DNA from: Janthinobacterium sp. TB1-E2
GTDB taxonomy: Bacteria; Pseudomonadota; Gammaproteobacteria; Burkholderiales; Burkholderiaceae_D
Assembly (NCBI RefSeq): GCF_036885605.1
Contig: NZ_CP142523.1
Span: 5,704,001 to 5,768,000, forward strand
DNA length: 64,000 nucleotides
Direction of reading: 5' to 3'
Shown: positions 9,185 through 19,770 of the stretch, one piece after another
How positions within the stretch are numbered: position 1 is the first letter of the stretch
Layout: the number at the start of each line of letters is the position of its first letter
Notes under the pieces: model-generated
Told to the model about the DNA's origin: nothing
The model's database searches: none
The model's input: the letters and a program-made list of their open reading frames with translations, nothing else
Position numbers and translations under genes: made by a program

Positions 9185-10557
9185 CGGCCCAGGGCCTCCA
9201 GCAATTTCTGGTGCACGCCGCCAAAGCCGCCGTTGCTCATGACCACGATCTGGTCGCCGGGACGCGCGCTGGCCGCCACGGCCGCCACCAGGGTATCGAT
9301 GTCTTCGTAGGCGCTGGCAATCTTGCCCAGCGGCGCCAGCGCGTCGCCCAGGCTCCAGCCCAGCGCTTGCTGGCTGCCGAAACCGAAGACGAGGTCCGCA
9401 TCCTTGAGGCTGCCCGGCAGCGCATCTTTCATGGCGCCCAGCTTCATCGTGTTCGAGCGCGGTTCCAGCACGGCCAGGATACGGGTGCCGCTGCCTACCT
9501 TCTGGCGCAGGCCGCCCACGGTGGTGGCAATGGCCGTCGGGTGGTGCGCGAAATCGTCGTACACGGTGATGTCGTTGACGACGCCGCGCACTTCCATCCG
9601 GCGCTTGACGCTCTCGAACGTGGCCAGCGAGGCGCACGCCTGGGCTATCGGTACACCCACGTGGCGCGCGGCGGCGATGGCCGCCAGCGCATTGCTGCGG
9701 TTGTGCTTGCCCGTGAGCGCCCACGCCACATGGCCTTCCTGCTTGCCATTGAAGAACACGTCGAAGCTGCCATCGGCCTGCTCTTGCAGTTGCCAGTTGG
9801 CATCTTGACCAAAACTTTCCTTTTCGCTCCAGCAACCGCGCGCCAGCACGCGCTGCAGCGACGCTTCATCGCCGTTGAACACGAGACGGCCAATGCCGGG
9901 CACGGTGCGCACCAGGTGGTGGAATTGCGTCTCGATCGCGTGCAGATCGGGGAAGATGTCGGCGTGATCATATTCCAGGTTATTCATGATGGCCGTCTTC
10001 GCGTGGTAATGCACGAACTTGCTGCGCTTGTCGAAGAAGGCCGTATCGTATTCGTCCGCTTCGATGACGAAGAAGTCGGAATCGGCGCTATTGCCGTCGA
10101 TCTTGCCGCTAAGGCGGGCGGAAATGCCAAAGTTCATCGGCACGCCGCCGATCAGGAAGCCTGGCGCGTAGCCCGCGTCTTCGAGTATCCAGGCCAGCAT
10201 GGCCGACGTGGTCGTCTTGCCATGCGTGCCAGCCACGGCCAGTACCCACTTGTTGCGCAAGATGTGTTCGCCGATCCATTGCGGGCCGGACACATACGGC
10301 AGGCTGCGGTTGAGGATCTCTTCCACCAGCGGGTTGCCGCGCGAGACCACATTGCCAATCACATACAAATCCGGGTTCAGCTTGGTCTGTTCCGGATCGA
10401 AACCCTGGATCAGTTCGATTCCCTGCGATTCCAGCTGGGTGCTCATCGGCGGATACACGTTGGCATCGCAACCGGTAACTTTATGGCCGGCTTCCTTGGC
10501 CAGGACAGCCAGGCCGCCCATGAAGGTACCGCAAATGCCGAGAATATGAATATGCAT
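9181..10557 (-). CDS. mpl: UDP-N-acetylmuramate:L-Ala-gamma-D-Glu-meso-DAP ligase
   Basis: Recycles the murein tripeptide by attaching it to UDP-MurNAc. A 458-residue Mur ligase with the N-terminal Rossmann motif HILGICGTFMGGLAVLA, the ATP loop AGTHGKTTTSAMLAW near residue 110, the central EADEYDTAFFDKRSKFVHY and the C-terminal YDDFAHHPTAIA typical of Mpl. It heads the leftward mpl-yqiA-ubiC unit and is divergent from the gene at 10673, leaving about 115 bases for both promoters. Together with AmpD at 26.7 kb it forms part of the cell-wall recycling path. Confidence 0.96.
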   Translation of the reverse strand: MHIHILGICGTFMGGLAVLAKEAGHKVTGCDANVYPPMSTQLESQGIELIQGFDPEQTKLNPDLYVIGNVVSRGNPLVEEILNRSLPYVSGPQWIGEHILRNKWVLAVAGTHGKTTTSAMLAWILEDAGYAPGFLIGGVPMNFGISARLSGKIDGNSADSDFFVIEADEYDTAFFDKRSKFVHYHAKTAIMNNLEYDHADIFPDLHAIETQFHHLVRTVPGIGRLVFNGDEASLQRVLARGCWSEKESFGQDANWQLQEQADGSFDVFFNGKQEGHVAWALTGKHNRSNALAAIAAARHVGVPIAQACASLATFESVKRRMEVRGVVNDITVYDDFAHHPTAIATTVGGLRQKVGSGTRILAVLEPRSNTMKLGAMKDALPGSLKDADLVFGFGSQQALGWSLGDALAPLGKIASAYEDIDTLVAAVAASARPGDQIVVMSNGGFGGVHQKLLEALGR

Positions 10558-10672
10558 GTGATCAGTGCGAAAGGCGCACGCTTAAGTAAGTAAGACGGTG
10601 GGATAAAAAACAGCAAGTGCAGGATTTTACCTGACGCCATGACTTTTTCCGCTTCGGAGTATCATCTCGCTC

Positions 10673-11311
10673 ATGACGAACGATGCATTTGACGATAGCG
10701 CGCAGTTGCGCCTGGAAATCGCCGCCGCTGCCGCGCGCCTCGTGGCGCAGGACGGCGCCGACTATGGCAGCGCCAAGCGCAAGGCGGCGCGGCAAGTCCT
10801 CGGCGACGCGCCGAACCGGCCCAATATCCTGCCTGACAACGACATGATCGAGGAGCAGGTGCGGCAATACAATGCCCTGTTCCTGGCCGGCAGCCAGCCG
10901 GCGCGGCTGTTCCAGCTGCGCACGATCGCGCTGCAGGTGATGGAAGCGTTGCAACAATTTCATCCCCTGCTCAGCGGTCCCGTGCTCAATGGCACGGCCG
11001 GCCCGCACGACGAGATCTATTTGCAGCTGTTTGCCGAGAGCGCCAAGGAAATCCACATCTTCCTGCTGAATAAAAATGTCGTGCTCGACATGTCGGAAAG
11101 CCCGCATTTCAAGGGGGCGCGTTATGATGCGGTCGAGACCGCCAGTTTCTTGTGGAAAAACGAAGGCGTGCACGCGGCCATGTATGAGCTCGACGATATG
11201 CGCGGCGCGCTGAAAGCCAAGGCGGATGGCAAGGTGCTGCGCACCGACATCGCCGGGCTGCGCAGCCTGCTGGCCGCCAGCCTCGCAGATGGTATGCCGG
11301 CTGCCGACTAA
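10673..11311 (+). CDS. Conserved hypothetical protein next to mpl
   Basis: A 212-residue soluble protein with no signal peptide or membrane helix. It opens with an Ala-rich helical region, then has a patterned core (YNALFLAGSQPARLFQLRTIALQVMEAL, GTAGPHDEIYLQLFAESAKEIH). I recognise it as a protein commonly found beside mpl in Burkholderiales, but I cannot assign an activity; a nucleotidyltransferase-like fold is possible only as a guess. The gene is divergent from mpl and lies 19 bases before the thioredoxin-like gene, probably in one transcript. Confidence 0.8.
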   Translation: MTNDAFDDSAQLRLEIAAAAARLVAQDGADYGSAKRKAARQVLGDAPNRPNILPDNDMIEEQVRQYNALFLAGSQPARLFQLRTIALQVMEALQQFHPLLSGPVLNGTAGPHDEIYLQLFAESAKEIHIFLLNKNVVLDMSESPHFKGARYDAVETASFLWKNEGVHAAMYELDDMRGALKAKADGKVLRTDIAGLRSLLAASLADGMPAAD

Positions 11312-11330
11312 CATTGATATAGATAAAGTT

Positions 11331-11885
11331 ATGACAAAAAAGAATTGGATCGCGTGCGCCATCGTGGCGCTGATGTTTGGCGGCATGGGCGCTTACGTCG
11401 GTTTGAGCAAGGAAAAAGCCAAAGCAGCAGGGCCGCTGACGACGACCATCGCGCCGGGCGCGACGGGCCCCGTCACCGAGCTGTATGCGCTGTCCCTGCC
11501 GGACGCGGCCGGCGCCACGCAAGCGTTGTCGCAATGGAAAGGCAAGAATGTGCTGGTCAATTTCTGGGCGCCGTGGTGCCCGCCTTGCGTGGAAGAAATG
11601 CCGGAGTTATCCGAAGTGCAAGGCCACTATGCGGCGAAAAACCTGCAGGTGATCGGTATCGGCATCGATTCGGCCAGCAATATTGCCACCTTTGCCAGCA
11701 AGTTCAAGATCGCCTATCCCGTGTATGTCTCCGGCATGAGCGGTACCGACCTGTCGCGCCATTTTGGCAATGCCACGGGCGGTTTGCCCTTCACGGTGCT
11801 GATCGGCGCCGATGGCGAAGTCAAAAAGACCTATCTTGGCCGCTTGAAATTTGATCAATTGCGCGCCGATCTGGATAAATTGTAA
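11331..11885 (+). CDS. TlpA-family membrane-anchored thiol:disulfide oxidoreductase
   Basis: A 184-residue thioredoxin-fold protein anchored by one N-terminal helix (residues 6-24) and facing the periplasm. The redox site is WCPPC with Cys83 and Cys86, after VLVNFWAP; the cis-proline lies in GGLPFTVLI. The family reduces periplasmic substrates, for instance apocytochromes or copper-centre proteins. A TlpA protein followed by aroQ-accB-accC is the usual arrangement in Burkholderiales. The ATG at 11331 precedes a normal signal-anchor sequence; longer readings run through the upstream gene. Confidence 0.92.
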   Translation: MTKKNWIACAIVALMFGGMGAYVGLSKEKAKAAGPLTTTIAPGATGPVTELYALSLPDAAGATQALSQWKGKNVLVNFWAPWCPPCVEEMPELSEVQGHYAAKNLQVIGIGIDSASNIATFASKFKIAYPVYVSGMSGTDLSRHFGNATGGLPFTVLIGADGEVKKTYLGRLKFDQLRADLDKL

Positions 11886-11967
11886 ATTCGGAGCGTGCTT
11901 TTTTCTCTTGCCAATGCGTATCTTTGGCGGCAAAATGCGGAACTTTCGCTAAAACGGTCTTCCATAC

Positions 11968-12405
11968 ATGGCAAAAAACCTCCTTCTGCTCAACGGTCCC
12001 AACCTGAATTTGCTGGGAACGCGCGAGCCTGAGGTCTACGGCGCCAGCACCTTGGCCGATATCGAACAGGCAGCAATGGCGCAAGCCATGGCGGCCGGCG
12101 CCGACCTGGTCTGCTTTCAAAGCAACCACGAAGGCGCGCTGATCGACCGCATCCATGCCGCGCGAGCGGAAGGGATCGATGCCATCGTCATCAATCCGGG
12201 CGGCCTGACCCATACCAGCGTTGCCTTGCGCGATGCGCTGGCCGGGGTCGCCATCCCGTTCGTGGAAGTCCATATCTCGAATATTTATCAACGCGAGACG
12301 TTTCGACATCACTCATTTCTCAGCGCGATCGCGCAGGGGACGATCTGCGGGCTGGGTATCGATGGATATCGGTTTGCCATCGACTTTGCGCTTAAAAAAC
12401 GTTAA
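11968..12405 (+). CDS. aroQ: Type II 3-dehydroquinate dehydratase
   Basis: Dehydrates 3-dehydroquinate in the shikimate pathway. A 145-residue protein of the dodecameric type II class: [19 protein letters not shown] carries the catalytic Arg and Tyr, [13 protein letters not shown] the active-site Asn/His region, then [16 protein letters not shown] and [18 protein letters not shown]. Length is standard. It sits 82 bases after tlpA and 91 bases before accB, the usual neighbourhood in this group. Confidence 0.97.
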   Translation: MAKNLLLLNGPNLNLLGTREPEVYGASTLADIEQAAMAQAMAAGADLVCFQSNHEGALIDRIHAARAEGIDAIVINPGGLTHTSVALRDALAGVAIPFVEVHISNIYQRETFRHHSFLSAIAQGTICGLGIDGYRFAIDFALKKR

Positions 12406-12496
12406 TCTACGCGATCTGCACGCATTTAGCGCGGCGATAGGTTCTTGGACATCACCGCATCACTCAAAAAACAAACTACATTCCTAGGGGTTTTAC

Positions 12497-12961
12497 ATGG
12501 ATCTACGAAAACTCAAGACCTTGATCGACCTGGTCGCCGAATCGGATATCGCAGAGCTGGAAGTTACCGAAGGCGAAAGCAAGGTTCGCATCGTCAAATC
12601 GTCGGCCATGCCGCAAAACCAGATGGTCATGATGCAGCCGCAAGGCATGCAAGCCCAATACCAGCCAGCCGCGCCAGCCGCCGCTCCCGCTGCGGCAGCC
12701 GCCGTCGTGGTCGCCGCCGAGCCAACGGGCTATGTGGTCAAGTCGCCGATGGTCGGCACCTTCTACCGCTCGTCCGCTCCTGGCAGCGCCGCCTATGTTG
12801 AAGTGGGCGCTACCGTCAAGGAAGGTGATACCCTGTGCATCATCGAAGCGATGAAGCTCCTGAATGAAATCGACTCCGACAAAGCCGGTGTCGTGACCCA
12901 GATCCTGGTCGAAAACGGCCAACCGGTCGAATTCGGTCAACCCTTGTTTGTGATCGGCTAA
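12497..12961 (+). CDS. accB: Acetyl-CoA carboxylase biotin carboxyl carrier protein
   Basis: Carries the biotin of acetyl-CoA carboxylase in fatty-acid synthesis. The 154-residue protein has an N-terminal helical AccC/AccA interaction part ([16 protein letters not shown]), an Ala/Pro-rich linker at residues 57-76, and the biotinyl domain with EAMKLLNEI; the biotinylated residue is Lys120. The protruding thumb typical of AccB is visible as [17 protein letters not shown]. It is followed after 101 bases by accC. Confidence 0.97.
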   Translation: MDLRKLKTLIDLVAESDIAELEVTEGESKVRIVKSSAMPQNQMVMMQPQGMQAQYQPAAPAAAPAAAAAVVVAAEPTGYVVKSPMVGTFYRSSAPGSAAYVEVGATVKEGDTLCIIEAMKLLNEIDSDKAGVVTQILVENGQPVEFGQPLFVIG

Positions 12962-13062
12962 AACCCAGTCCACACGGCCGGCAACGGCCGTTTGCAGTTT
13001 TAGCCCCTCACACTTGTTGTTTCGCCGGCTCGCCGGCTCTCACAGACATACGCGAACCTACC

Positions 13063-14474
<1,412 letters not shown>

Positions 14475-14478
<4 letters not shown>

Positions 14479-15419
14479 GCTGGACAGAAATCGTCATCGA
14501 AATCGCCCGTGACAACGCCGAGGCCATGTCCGACGCGTTGATGGAAGCGGGCGCCCTGTCGGTGTCGGTGGAAGACGCCGATGAAGGTACCGAAGCCGAG
14601 CAGCCCCTGTTTGGCGAGCCCGGCATGGAACCGAAGGAAGCGGCGTGGGAACGCAGCCGCGTGGTGGCGCTGACCGACGTCGACGCCGACCAGGCCGCCA
14701 TCGTGGCCGCCGCAGCCCAGGCTGTCGGCATGACGGAAGTGCCCGCCTTTACCATGCGCCCCGTGGAAGAGCAGGACTGGGTGCGCCTGACGCAGTCGCA
14801 ATTCGCACCGATTCACATCGGCAAGAATATCTGGGTCGTGCCCAGCTGGCACGAGGCACCGGACCCTGACGGCCTGATCCTGGAACTGGACCCTGGCCTG
14901 GCCTTCGGCACGGGCAGCCATCCGACCACGCGTTTGTGCATGGAGTGGCTGGAAGCCAATCCTGCTCCAGGCAAGACCGTGCTCGACTACGGTTGCGGCT
15001 CCGGCATCCTGGCCATGGTGGCCAAGAAACTGGGCGCGCAAACGGTAGCCGGCGTCGACATCGACCCGCAGGCGATCGAATCGGCGCGCGACAATGCCGA
15101 ACGCAACCAGTGCGACATCGAATATTTCTTGCCAGACACGTTTGCCACGTCGGCACACGCCACAGCCAAGTTTGACATCGTCGTCGCCAACATCCTGTCG
15201 AGCCCATTGAAGCTGATGGCGCCGATGCTGTCGGGCCGTGTCGCCGATGGCGGCGCCCTGATCCTGTCCGGCGTGCTGGCACGCCAGGCCGAAGAAGTGG
15301 CCGCTGCGTACGCACCGTTCATCGAGCTCGGTGTGTGGGCCGAGCAAGACGGCTGGGTGGCGCTGCATGGCCGCCTGGGCAGCACGCAAGCGCCTGCGCC
15401 CCGTGCGGAAGGTGCATAA
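14475..15419 (+). CDS. prmA: Ribosomal protein L11 methyltransferase
   Basis: Trimethylates several residues of ribosomal protein L11 using SAM. The 314-residue protein has the N-terminal substrate-recognition domain ([18 protein letters not shown]...), and a C-terminal class I methyltransferase with [17 protein letters not shown], the SAM loop [37 protein letters not shown] and the NILSSPL motif. ATG at 14475 overlaps the accC stop. The accC-prmA coupling is common in this group. Confidence 0.95.
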
Positions 15420-15427
15420 GCACAGCA

Positions 15428-16672
15428 ATGGCCCTCGCCACCAAATGCCCCCATTGCAACACGATATTTCGGGTCGCTGCTGACCAATTGAAGTTACGTG
15501 GGGGCATCGTGCGCTGTGGCACGTGCAGAGAAGTGTTTGACGGCAATGCCGCGCTGGTCGATCCAGCTGCGGCATCGCCGTTTTTAACATCGGCCCCCGG
15601 CACTGCCGCCCCGCTGCCAGACAGTTACCCTGCCGACAACAGCTTGCCGTCCGCCACGGACGACGAACCCATCTATTCCCTCGACTTCGACACTTCGTTC
15701 GACCCGTTCGGCATCTTGCCTGAAACGGCGCAGCTCAAGGACGATGAAGACAATGGTGAGCATATCGAGCTGGACCTCGACGTGGCCCTGCCCGAAGAGG
15801 TACCGGCCGCCGCACCGCTCGACATACCGCTCGATAGACCTGAACCTGAAGAAACCCCGGCAAAGCTGCCCGAAGCACCGCTGCCTCAGCCGATGGCGCC
15901 CTTTAAGCGCCGTCAGGTCGATGACGCGCCCGCCTTCGCCACGTATTTGCGCGACAGCCGCCGCGAACCGAATCTGGAAACTGGCGCCGCCCCGGCGCTG
16001 CCCGCGACCGAAAAAGTCAGCCTGGACAAGCCCGCGCCCGCGCGCCGTGAACCGACGCTGGCCGACCACTCGTTCGAAGCGCTGCCCGCCGCGCCCGTCG
16101 CGCCGGAACCAGCCGAAGAGCAGGAAGAACCTATCCTGCCGCCAGCCGACGACGAGCCGGCCTTTGTAACCTTGGGACGGCGCCGCGAACAGAGCGGCAA
16201 GGCCTTGCGCATGGCCATGGCCGCCGGCTCGGCAGTACTGCTTTTGCTGCTATTCCTGCAAGTAATGACCACCTTCCGCAACCCGCTGGCGGCGCAATTT
16301 CCGCAGTGGAAGCCAACCCTGGTGGCGCTGTGCAAGCTCAGCGGCTGCCAGGTCGACTTGCCCGCGCAGATCGAGGCGCTGGCCATCGAGCAAGGCGAGT
16401 TGCAGACCTTGAAGGACCACACCTTTTCCTATGTCTCGCTGCTGCGCAACCAGAGCCGCAGCGTGCAAGCCTGGCCCAGCATCGAACTGATCCTCAACGA
16501 CGCCAACGACAAGCCCGTCCTGCGCCGCGTGATCGCGCCGCGCGACTACCTGCCAGCCAATATCGACGTGAGTAAGGGCTTTGCGCCACGCTCGGAACAA
16601 ACCATCAAACTGTATTTTGCATTAGACCAGCTCACGGCGTCTGGCTACCATATCGCCATCTTTTACCCTTAA
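15428..16672 (+). CDS. Zinc-ribbon, DUF3426 single-pass membrane protein
   Basis: A 414-residue protein of unknown function. It begins with an MJ0042-type zinc ribbon (Cys7, Cys10, Cys30, Cys33 in CPHC and CGTC). A long low-complexity acidic and proline-rich linker runs to about residue 255, then one membrane helix (AVLLLLLFLQVMTTF) and a C-terminal DUF3426 domain of about 130 residues, presumably periplasmic. The family always pairs the zinc ribbon with this envelope domain, but no activity is known. It lies 8 bases after prmA, in the same transcript. Confidence 0.9.
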   Translation: MALATKCPHCNTIFRVAADQLKLRGGIVRCGTCREVFDGNAALVDPAAASPFLTSAPGTAAPLPDSYPADNSLPSATDDEPIYSLDFDTSFDPFGILPETAQLKDDEDNGEHIELDLDVALPEEVPAAAPLDIPLDRPEPEETPAKLPEAPLPQPMAPFKRRQVDDAPAFATYLRDSRREPNLETGAAPALPATEKVSLDKPAPARREPTLADHSFEALPAAPVAPEPAEEQEEPILPPADDEPAFVTLGRRREQSGKALRMAMAAGSAVLLLLLFLQVMTTFRNPLAAQFPQWKPTLVALCKLSGCQVDLPAQIEALAIEQGELQTLKDHTFSYVSLLRNQSRSVQAWPSIELILNDANDKPVLRRVIAPRDYLPANIDVSKGFAPRSEQTIKLYFALDQLTASGYHIAIFYP

Positions 16673-16683
16673 CAGACACTATC

Positions 16684-17622
16684 ATGACCAAAACATCGCT
16701 GATCTGCGGCTCGCTTGCCACCGACACCATTATGCAATTCCCCGGCCGCTTCGGCGAATCGCTGCTGGCCGACCAGTTGCACAAGGTGAACGTGTCCTTC
16801 CTCGTGCCCACCATGCGCACGGAGTTCGGCGGCTGCTCGGGCAACATCGCCTACAGCCTGAAAATGCTGGGCGGCGACCCGCGCATCGTCGGCGTCATGG
16901 GGCAAGACAGCGCCGCCTACCTGGAGCGCCTGCAAAAGCTGGGCATTTCCACCGCCAACATCCTGATCAAGGCCGACAGCTACAACGCACAGTGCTTCGT
17001 CACGGCCGACGCGGACAATAACCAGATCAACGCCTTCCACCCGGGCGCCATGTCGTTTGCGCATGAAAACCCGATCGCCAACGCAGGCCCGGCCAAGGTC
17101 GCCATCATTTCGCCGGACGGCGACCAGGGCATGCTCAAGCACGCCGCCGACCTGGCCGAGCTGGGCATCCCCTTCATGTTCGACCCGGGACAGCAGTTGC
17201 CACGTTTCAATGGCGAACAGTTGATCGACTTCATCAACAAAGCCACGTATGTGTCGGCCAACGACTATGAAATGGAAATGTTAATGGAACGCACGGGCTT
17301 GACCCTGCCGGACATCGCCAGCCGCCTGGAAGCGCTGATCGTCACGCGTGGCGAAAAAGGGTCGGAAATCTATACGGATGGCAAGCGCATCGACATTCCT
17401 GTCGTAACCGCCAAGGAAGTGCTGGATCCGACCGGCTGCGGCGACGCCTACCGTGCCGGCTTGCTGTTCGGCATCACCAACGACCTGGGCTGGGAAACCA
17501 GCGGCCGCCTGGCCAGCCTGCTGGGCGCCATCAAGATCGCCACCCAGGGCGCGCAAAACCACGTGTTTACGCCAGAGAGCATCGCCGACCAGTTCGAAGC
17601 GGCGTTCGGTTACCGCTATTAA
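16684..17622 (+). CDS. PfkB-family carbohydrate/nucleoside kinase
   Basis: A 312-residue ribokinase-fold kinase. The N-terminal part has LICGSLATDTI and the substrate-binding GGCSGNIAYSLKMLGG; the C-terminal signature DPTGCGDAYRAGLLFG holds the anion hole and catalytic Asp. The family includes ribokinase, adenosine kinase and sugar kinases; the substrate cannot be read from sequence alone, though the overall look is adenosine-kinase-like. It is the last gene of the accB-to-kinase run; a repeat element follows directly after the stop. Confidence 0.92.
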   Translation: MTKTSLICGSLATDTIMQFPGRFGESLLADQLHKVNVSFLVPTMRTEFGGCSGNIAYSLKMLGGDPRIVGVMGQDSAAYLERLQKLGISTANILIKADSYNAQCFVTADADNNQINAFHPGAMSFAHENPIANAGPAKVAIISPDGDQGMLKHAADLAELGIPFMFDPGQQLPRFNGEQLIDFINKATYVSANDYEMEMLMERTGLTLPDIASRLEALIVTRGEKGSEIYTDGKRIDIPVVTAKEVLDPTGCGDAYRAGLLFGITNDLGWETSGRLASLLGAIKIATQGAQNHVFTPESIADQFEAAFGYRY

Positions 17623-17625
17623 TAT

Positions 17626-17735
17626 GCAGGTCGGATGTGCGCGGCGCGGCCGCGCGTCATCCGACAACATCATTGGCATGGCAAGTGCTGATGTCGGGTT
17701 ACGCTACGCTAACCCGACCTACGCCACCATCATCG
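17626..17735. repeat. Intergenic two-hairpin repeat element, copy 1
   Basis: Between the kinase and yggT genes lies a structured element. The first part is an inverted repeat with outer arms GGTCGGAT and ATCCGAC. After ACAACATCATTGGC comes a second stem, GTCGGGTTA/TAACCCGAC, around the loop CGCTACGC. A diverged copy lies at 63874-63943. The second stem resembles a widespread intergenic repeat of Burkholderiales genomes. Confidence 0.7.
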
Positions 17736-18263
17736 CACCACAATAATCATTCCCACCAGCACCTGCGCGATCTGCAGCAGGATCAACGCGACCAGCAACG
17801 ACAAATCCAGACTGCCGATCAGCGGCACGACCTTGCGGATCGGACGCAGCAGCGGCTCGTTCAGGGCCCGCACGAACGGCGCCAACGGCGCATGCGGGTT
17901 GACCCAGCTGAAGATGGCTTCGATAATCAGCAAGGCCATGAAACCGTAGAGTATCCATTGCAGGAAGCGTTGCAGCGACTTGAGCAGCACCACTTCGACG
18001 GGATAGCCGGAAATAAACAGCACCGAGCTGGCCAGCAGCACGATCAGGAAGGCGCCGATCAGACTGGCCCAGTCATACCCGCCCACACCCGGCACCACGC
18101 GGCGCAGGGGGCGCACCAGCCAGTCGGACAATTGAAACGTGAATTGCGCCACCGACGAGGGCGGCCGCACGCGCACCGCCTGCATCCAGAAGCGCAGCAG
18201 CAACACGCCGCCCAGCAAGGTAGCGATGGTATCAACGATCAATGTAAGGATAACGATCAGCAC
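17730..18263 (-). CDS. yggT: YggT-family inner-membrane protein
   Basis: A 177-residue hydrophobic protein with two YGGT repeats, each made of a helix pair with the motif seen as LSDWLVRPLRRVVPGVGGYD in the first and LLRPIRKVVPLIGSLD in the second. Four membrane helices are visible. The family is tied to osmotic tolerance and to division or membrane assembly by context, but the activity is unknown. The start is GTG at 18263, preceded by GGAG eight bases upstream. Convergent with the kinase gene. Confidence 0.92.
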   Translation of the reverse strand: MLIVILTLIVDTIATLLGGVLLLRFWMQAVRVRPPSSVAQFTFQLSDWLVRPLRRVVPGVGGYDWASLIGAFLIVLLASSVLFISGYPVEVVLLKSLQRFLQWILYGFMALLIIEAIFSWVNPHAPLAPFVRALNEPLLRPIRKVVPLIGSLDLSLLVALILLQIAQVLVGMIIVVR

Positions 18264-18275
18264 GACTAATTCTCC

Positions 18276-18311
18276 AAAAAAAAACCGCTGTGTGATTGAG
18301 TCACACAGCGG
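18276..18311 (-). terminator. Rho-independent terminator of the H1-like gene
   Basis: On the minus strand a perfect 11-bp stem (CCGCTGTGTGA with its complement, 18285-18311) is followed by nine T residues. It lies 35 bases after the H1-like stop and just before the yggT start. Confidence 0.9.
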
Positions 18312-18346
18312 CGTGTTGCCTCATCCAGGCACCCGTATCGTTGGAA

Positions 18347-19657
18347 TTACGATGGGCGGGTGCTGGTTGGGAATGGCCAGGCTGCAGCCGGTGCCAACAC
18401 GGTTTTTGCTACAGGTGCGATAGGTGCCGATGGCTTGGCGACAGGAGCTGCCTTCTTCGGCGCGGCCTTTTTAGGCGCGGCCTTCTTGGCGGCTGGCTTG
18501 GCGGCCACGGCGGCTGGTGCCGCTGGAGCTGCTGCCGGCGCTGCTGCTGGTGCGGCTGCCACGACTGGCGCTGCGGCTGGCTTGGCGGCAGGTTTCGCTG
18601 CTGCTTTTGCTGCCGGCTTGGCGGCTGGCTTTGCTGCAGGCTTGGCGGCTGGCTTCGCTGCAGCTTTTGCTGCTGGCTTGGCTGCCGGTTTTGCTGCGAC
18701 CTTGGCAGCAGGTTTCGCTGCTGGCTTGGCTGCCGCTTTGGCTGCTGGCTTCGCTGCTACCTTGGCTGCTGGCTTCGCTGCTGCTTTTGCTGCCGGCTTC
18801 GCTGCTACCTTGGCCGCTGGCTTGGCTGCCGCCTTAGTTGCTGGCTTGGCTGCTACCTTGGCCGCTGGCTTGGCTGCCGCCTTAGTTGCTGGCTTGGCTG
18901 CTACCTTGGCTGCTGGCTTGGCTGCCGCTTTGGCCGCTGGCTTCGCTGCAGCTTTTGCTGCTGGCTTGGCTGCCGCTTTTGCGGCTGGCTTCGCTGCCGC
19001 CTTGGCGACGATTTTTTTCGCTGCTGGCTTGGCTGCCGCTTTGGCGGCCGGTTTCGCTGCTGCCTTGGCTGCAGGTTTCGCTGCGGCTTTTTTCACTGCT
19101 GGCTTGGCTGCAGCTTTTGCTGCTGGCTTCGCTGCTGCTTTGGCGGCCGGCTTGGCTACCGGTTTTGCTGCGGCTTTTTTCGCTGCTGGCTTGACTGCTG
19201 CCTTGGCGGCCGGTTTGGCTGCTGCCTTGGCTGCAGGTTTCGCTGCGGCTTTTTTCACTGCTGGCTTGGCTGCTGCTTTGGCCGCTGGTTTTGCTGCGGC
19301 TTTTGCCGCTGGCTTGGCGGCCGGTTTGGTTGCGGCTTTTTTCGCGACAGGCTTGGCTGCTGCCTTGGCGGCAGGTTTCGCTGCGGCTTTCGCTGCTGGC
19401 TTGGCTGCCGGTTTGGCGGCCGGTTTCGCTGCTGCCTTGGCCGCTGGTTTCGCTGCGGCTTTCGCTACTGGCTTGGCAGCCACTTTTGCTGCAGGCTTGG
19501 CTGCGGCTTTGGCGGCTGGTTTTGCTGCTGGTTTCGCTGCGGCTTTGGCAGCTGGTTTAGCGGCAACCGTCTTCGCTGCGGCTGCCGGCTTCTTCGCGGC
19601 AGGAGCAGCCTTGGCGGCTGGTTTCTTTACTTCTGATTTCTTAGCGGCTGTTGCCAT
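18347..19657 (-). CDS. Histone H1-like Lys/Ala/Pro-repeat DNA-binding protein
   Basis: A 436-residue, very basic protein made almost entirely of AAAKPAAK-type repeats, with valine or lysine-lysine variants, closed by an Ala/Pro-rich segment and a non-basic C-terminus (AAWPFPTSTRPS). This resembles the C-terminal domain of eukaryotic histone H1 and bacterial proteins such as Pseudomonas AlgP. The expected role is non-specific DNA binding and nucleoid compaction. The start at 19657 is chosen because GGAGA lies directly upstream; a TTG or ATG slightly earlier would include that site. The coding DNA is internally repetitive, which leaves long artefactual open frames on the other strand and makes repeat-number change likely. 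Confidence 0.92.
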   Translation of the reverse strand: MATAAKKSEVKKPAAKAAPAAKKPAAAAKTVAAKPAAKAAAKPAAKPAAKAAAKPAAKVAAKPVAKAAAKPAAKAAAKPAAKPAAKPAAKAAAKPAAKAAAKPVAKKAATKPAAKPAAKAAAKPAAKAAAKPAVKKAAAKPAAKAAAKPAAKAAVKPAAKKAAAKPVAKPAAKAAAKPAAKAAAKPAVKKAAAKPAAKAAAKPAAKAAAKPAAKKIVAKAAAKPAAKAAAKPAAKAAAKPAAKAAAKPAAKVAAKPATKAAAKPAAKVAAKPATKAAAKPAAKVAAKPAAKAAAKPAAKVAAKPAAKAAAKPAAKPAAKVAAKPAAKPAAKAAAKPAAKPAAKPAAKPAAKAAAKPAAKPAAAPVVAAAPAAAPAAAPAAPAAVAAKPAAKKAAPKKAAPKKAAPVAKPSAPIAPVAKTVLAPAAAWPFPTSTRPS

Positions 19658-19750
19658 TTGTCTCTCCTTCATCTGAGATGAGAAATTTAAGCTACAAGAT
19701 TTAAACCCGTCCGACCCACCACAGGGATAGGCCAGGCGAATTATTCATCG

Positions 19751-19770
19751 GCGCAAACGGTCGTTTGCGC
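19751..19770. promoter_or_regulatory. Inverted repeat upstream of the H1-like gene
   Basis: GCGCAAACG and CGTTTGCGC form 9-bp arms around a 2-base centre, about 95 bases upstream of the H1-like start. It could be an operator for a dimeric regulator or a hairpin in the leader. No regulator can be assigned. Confidence 0.4.

Noticed and set aside
9187-9835. Extended start for yqiA far inside mpl
   Set aside because: The alpha/beta hydrolase starts with MILYLHGF at 9184; everything upstream is the other frame of mpl.
18590-19570. Regularly repeated DNA that might be a CRISPR array or satellite
   Set aside because: Units are degenerate and contiguous with no unique spacers, and they translate into a continuous basic protein.
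18360-19676. Long open frames opposite the H1-like gene, coding for Ala/Phe/Leu-rich or Cys/Gly-rich repeats
   Set aside because: They are complementary readings of the AAAKPAAK repeat DNA. They lack ribosome sites and family resemblance, and the minus-strand gene has a good start and terminator.
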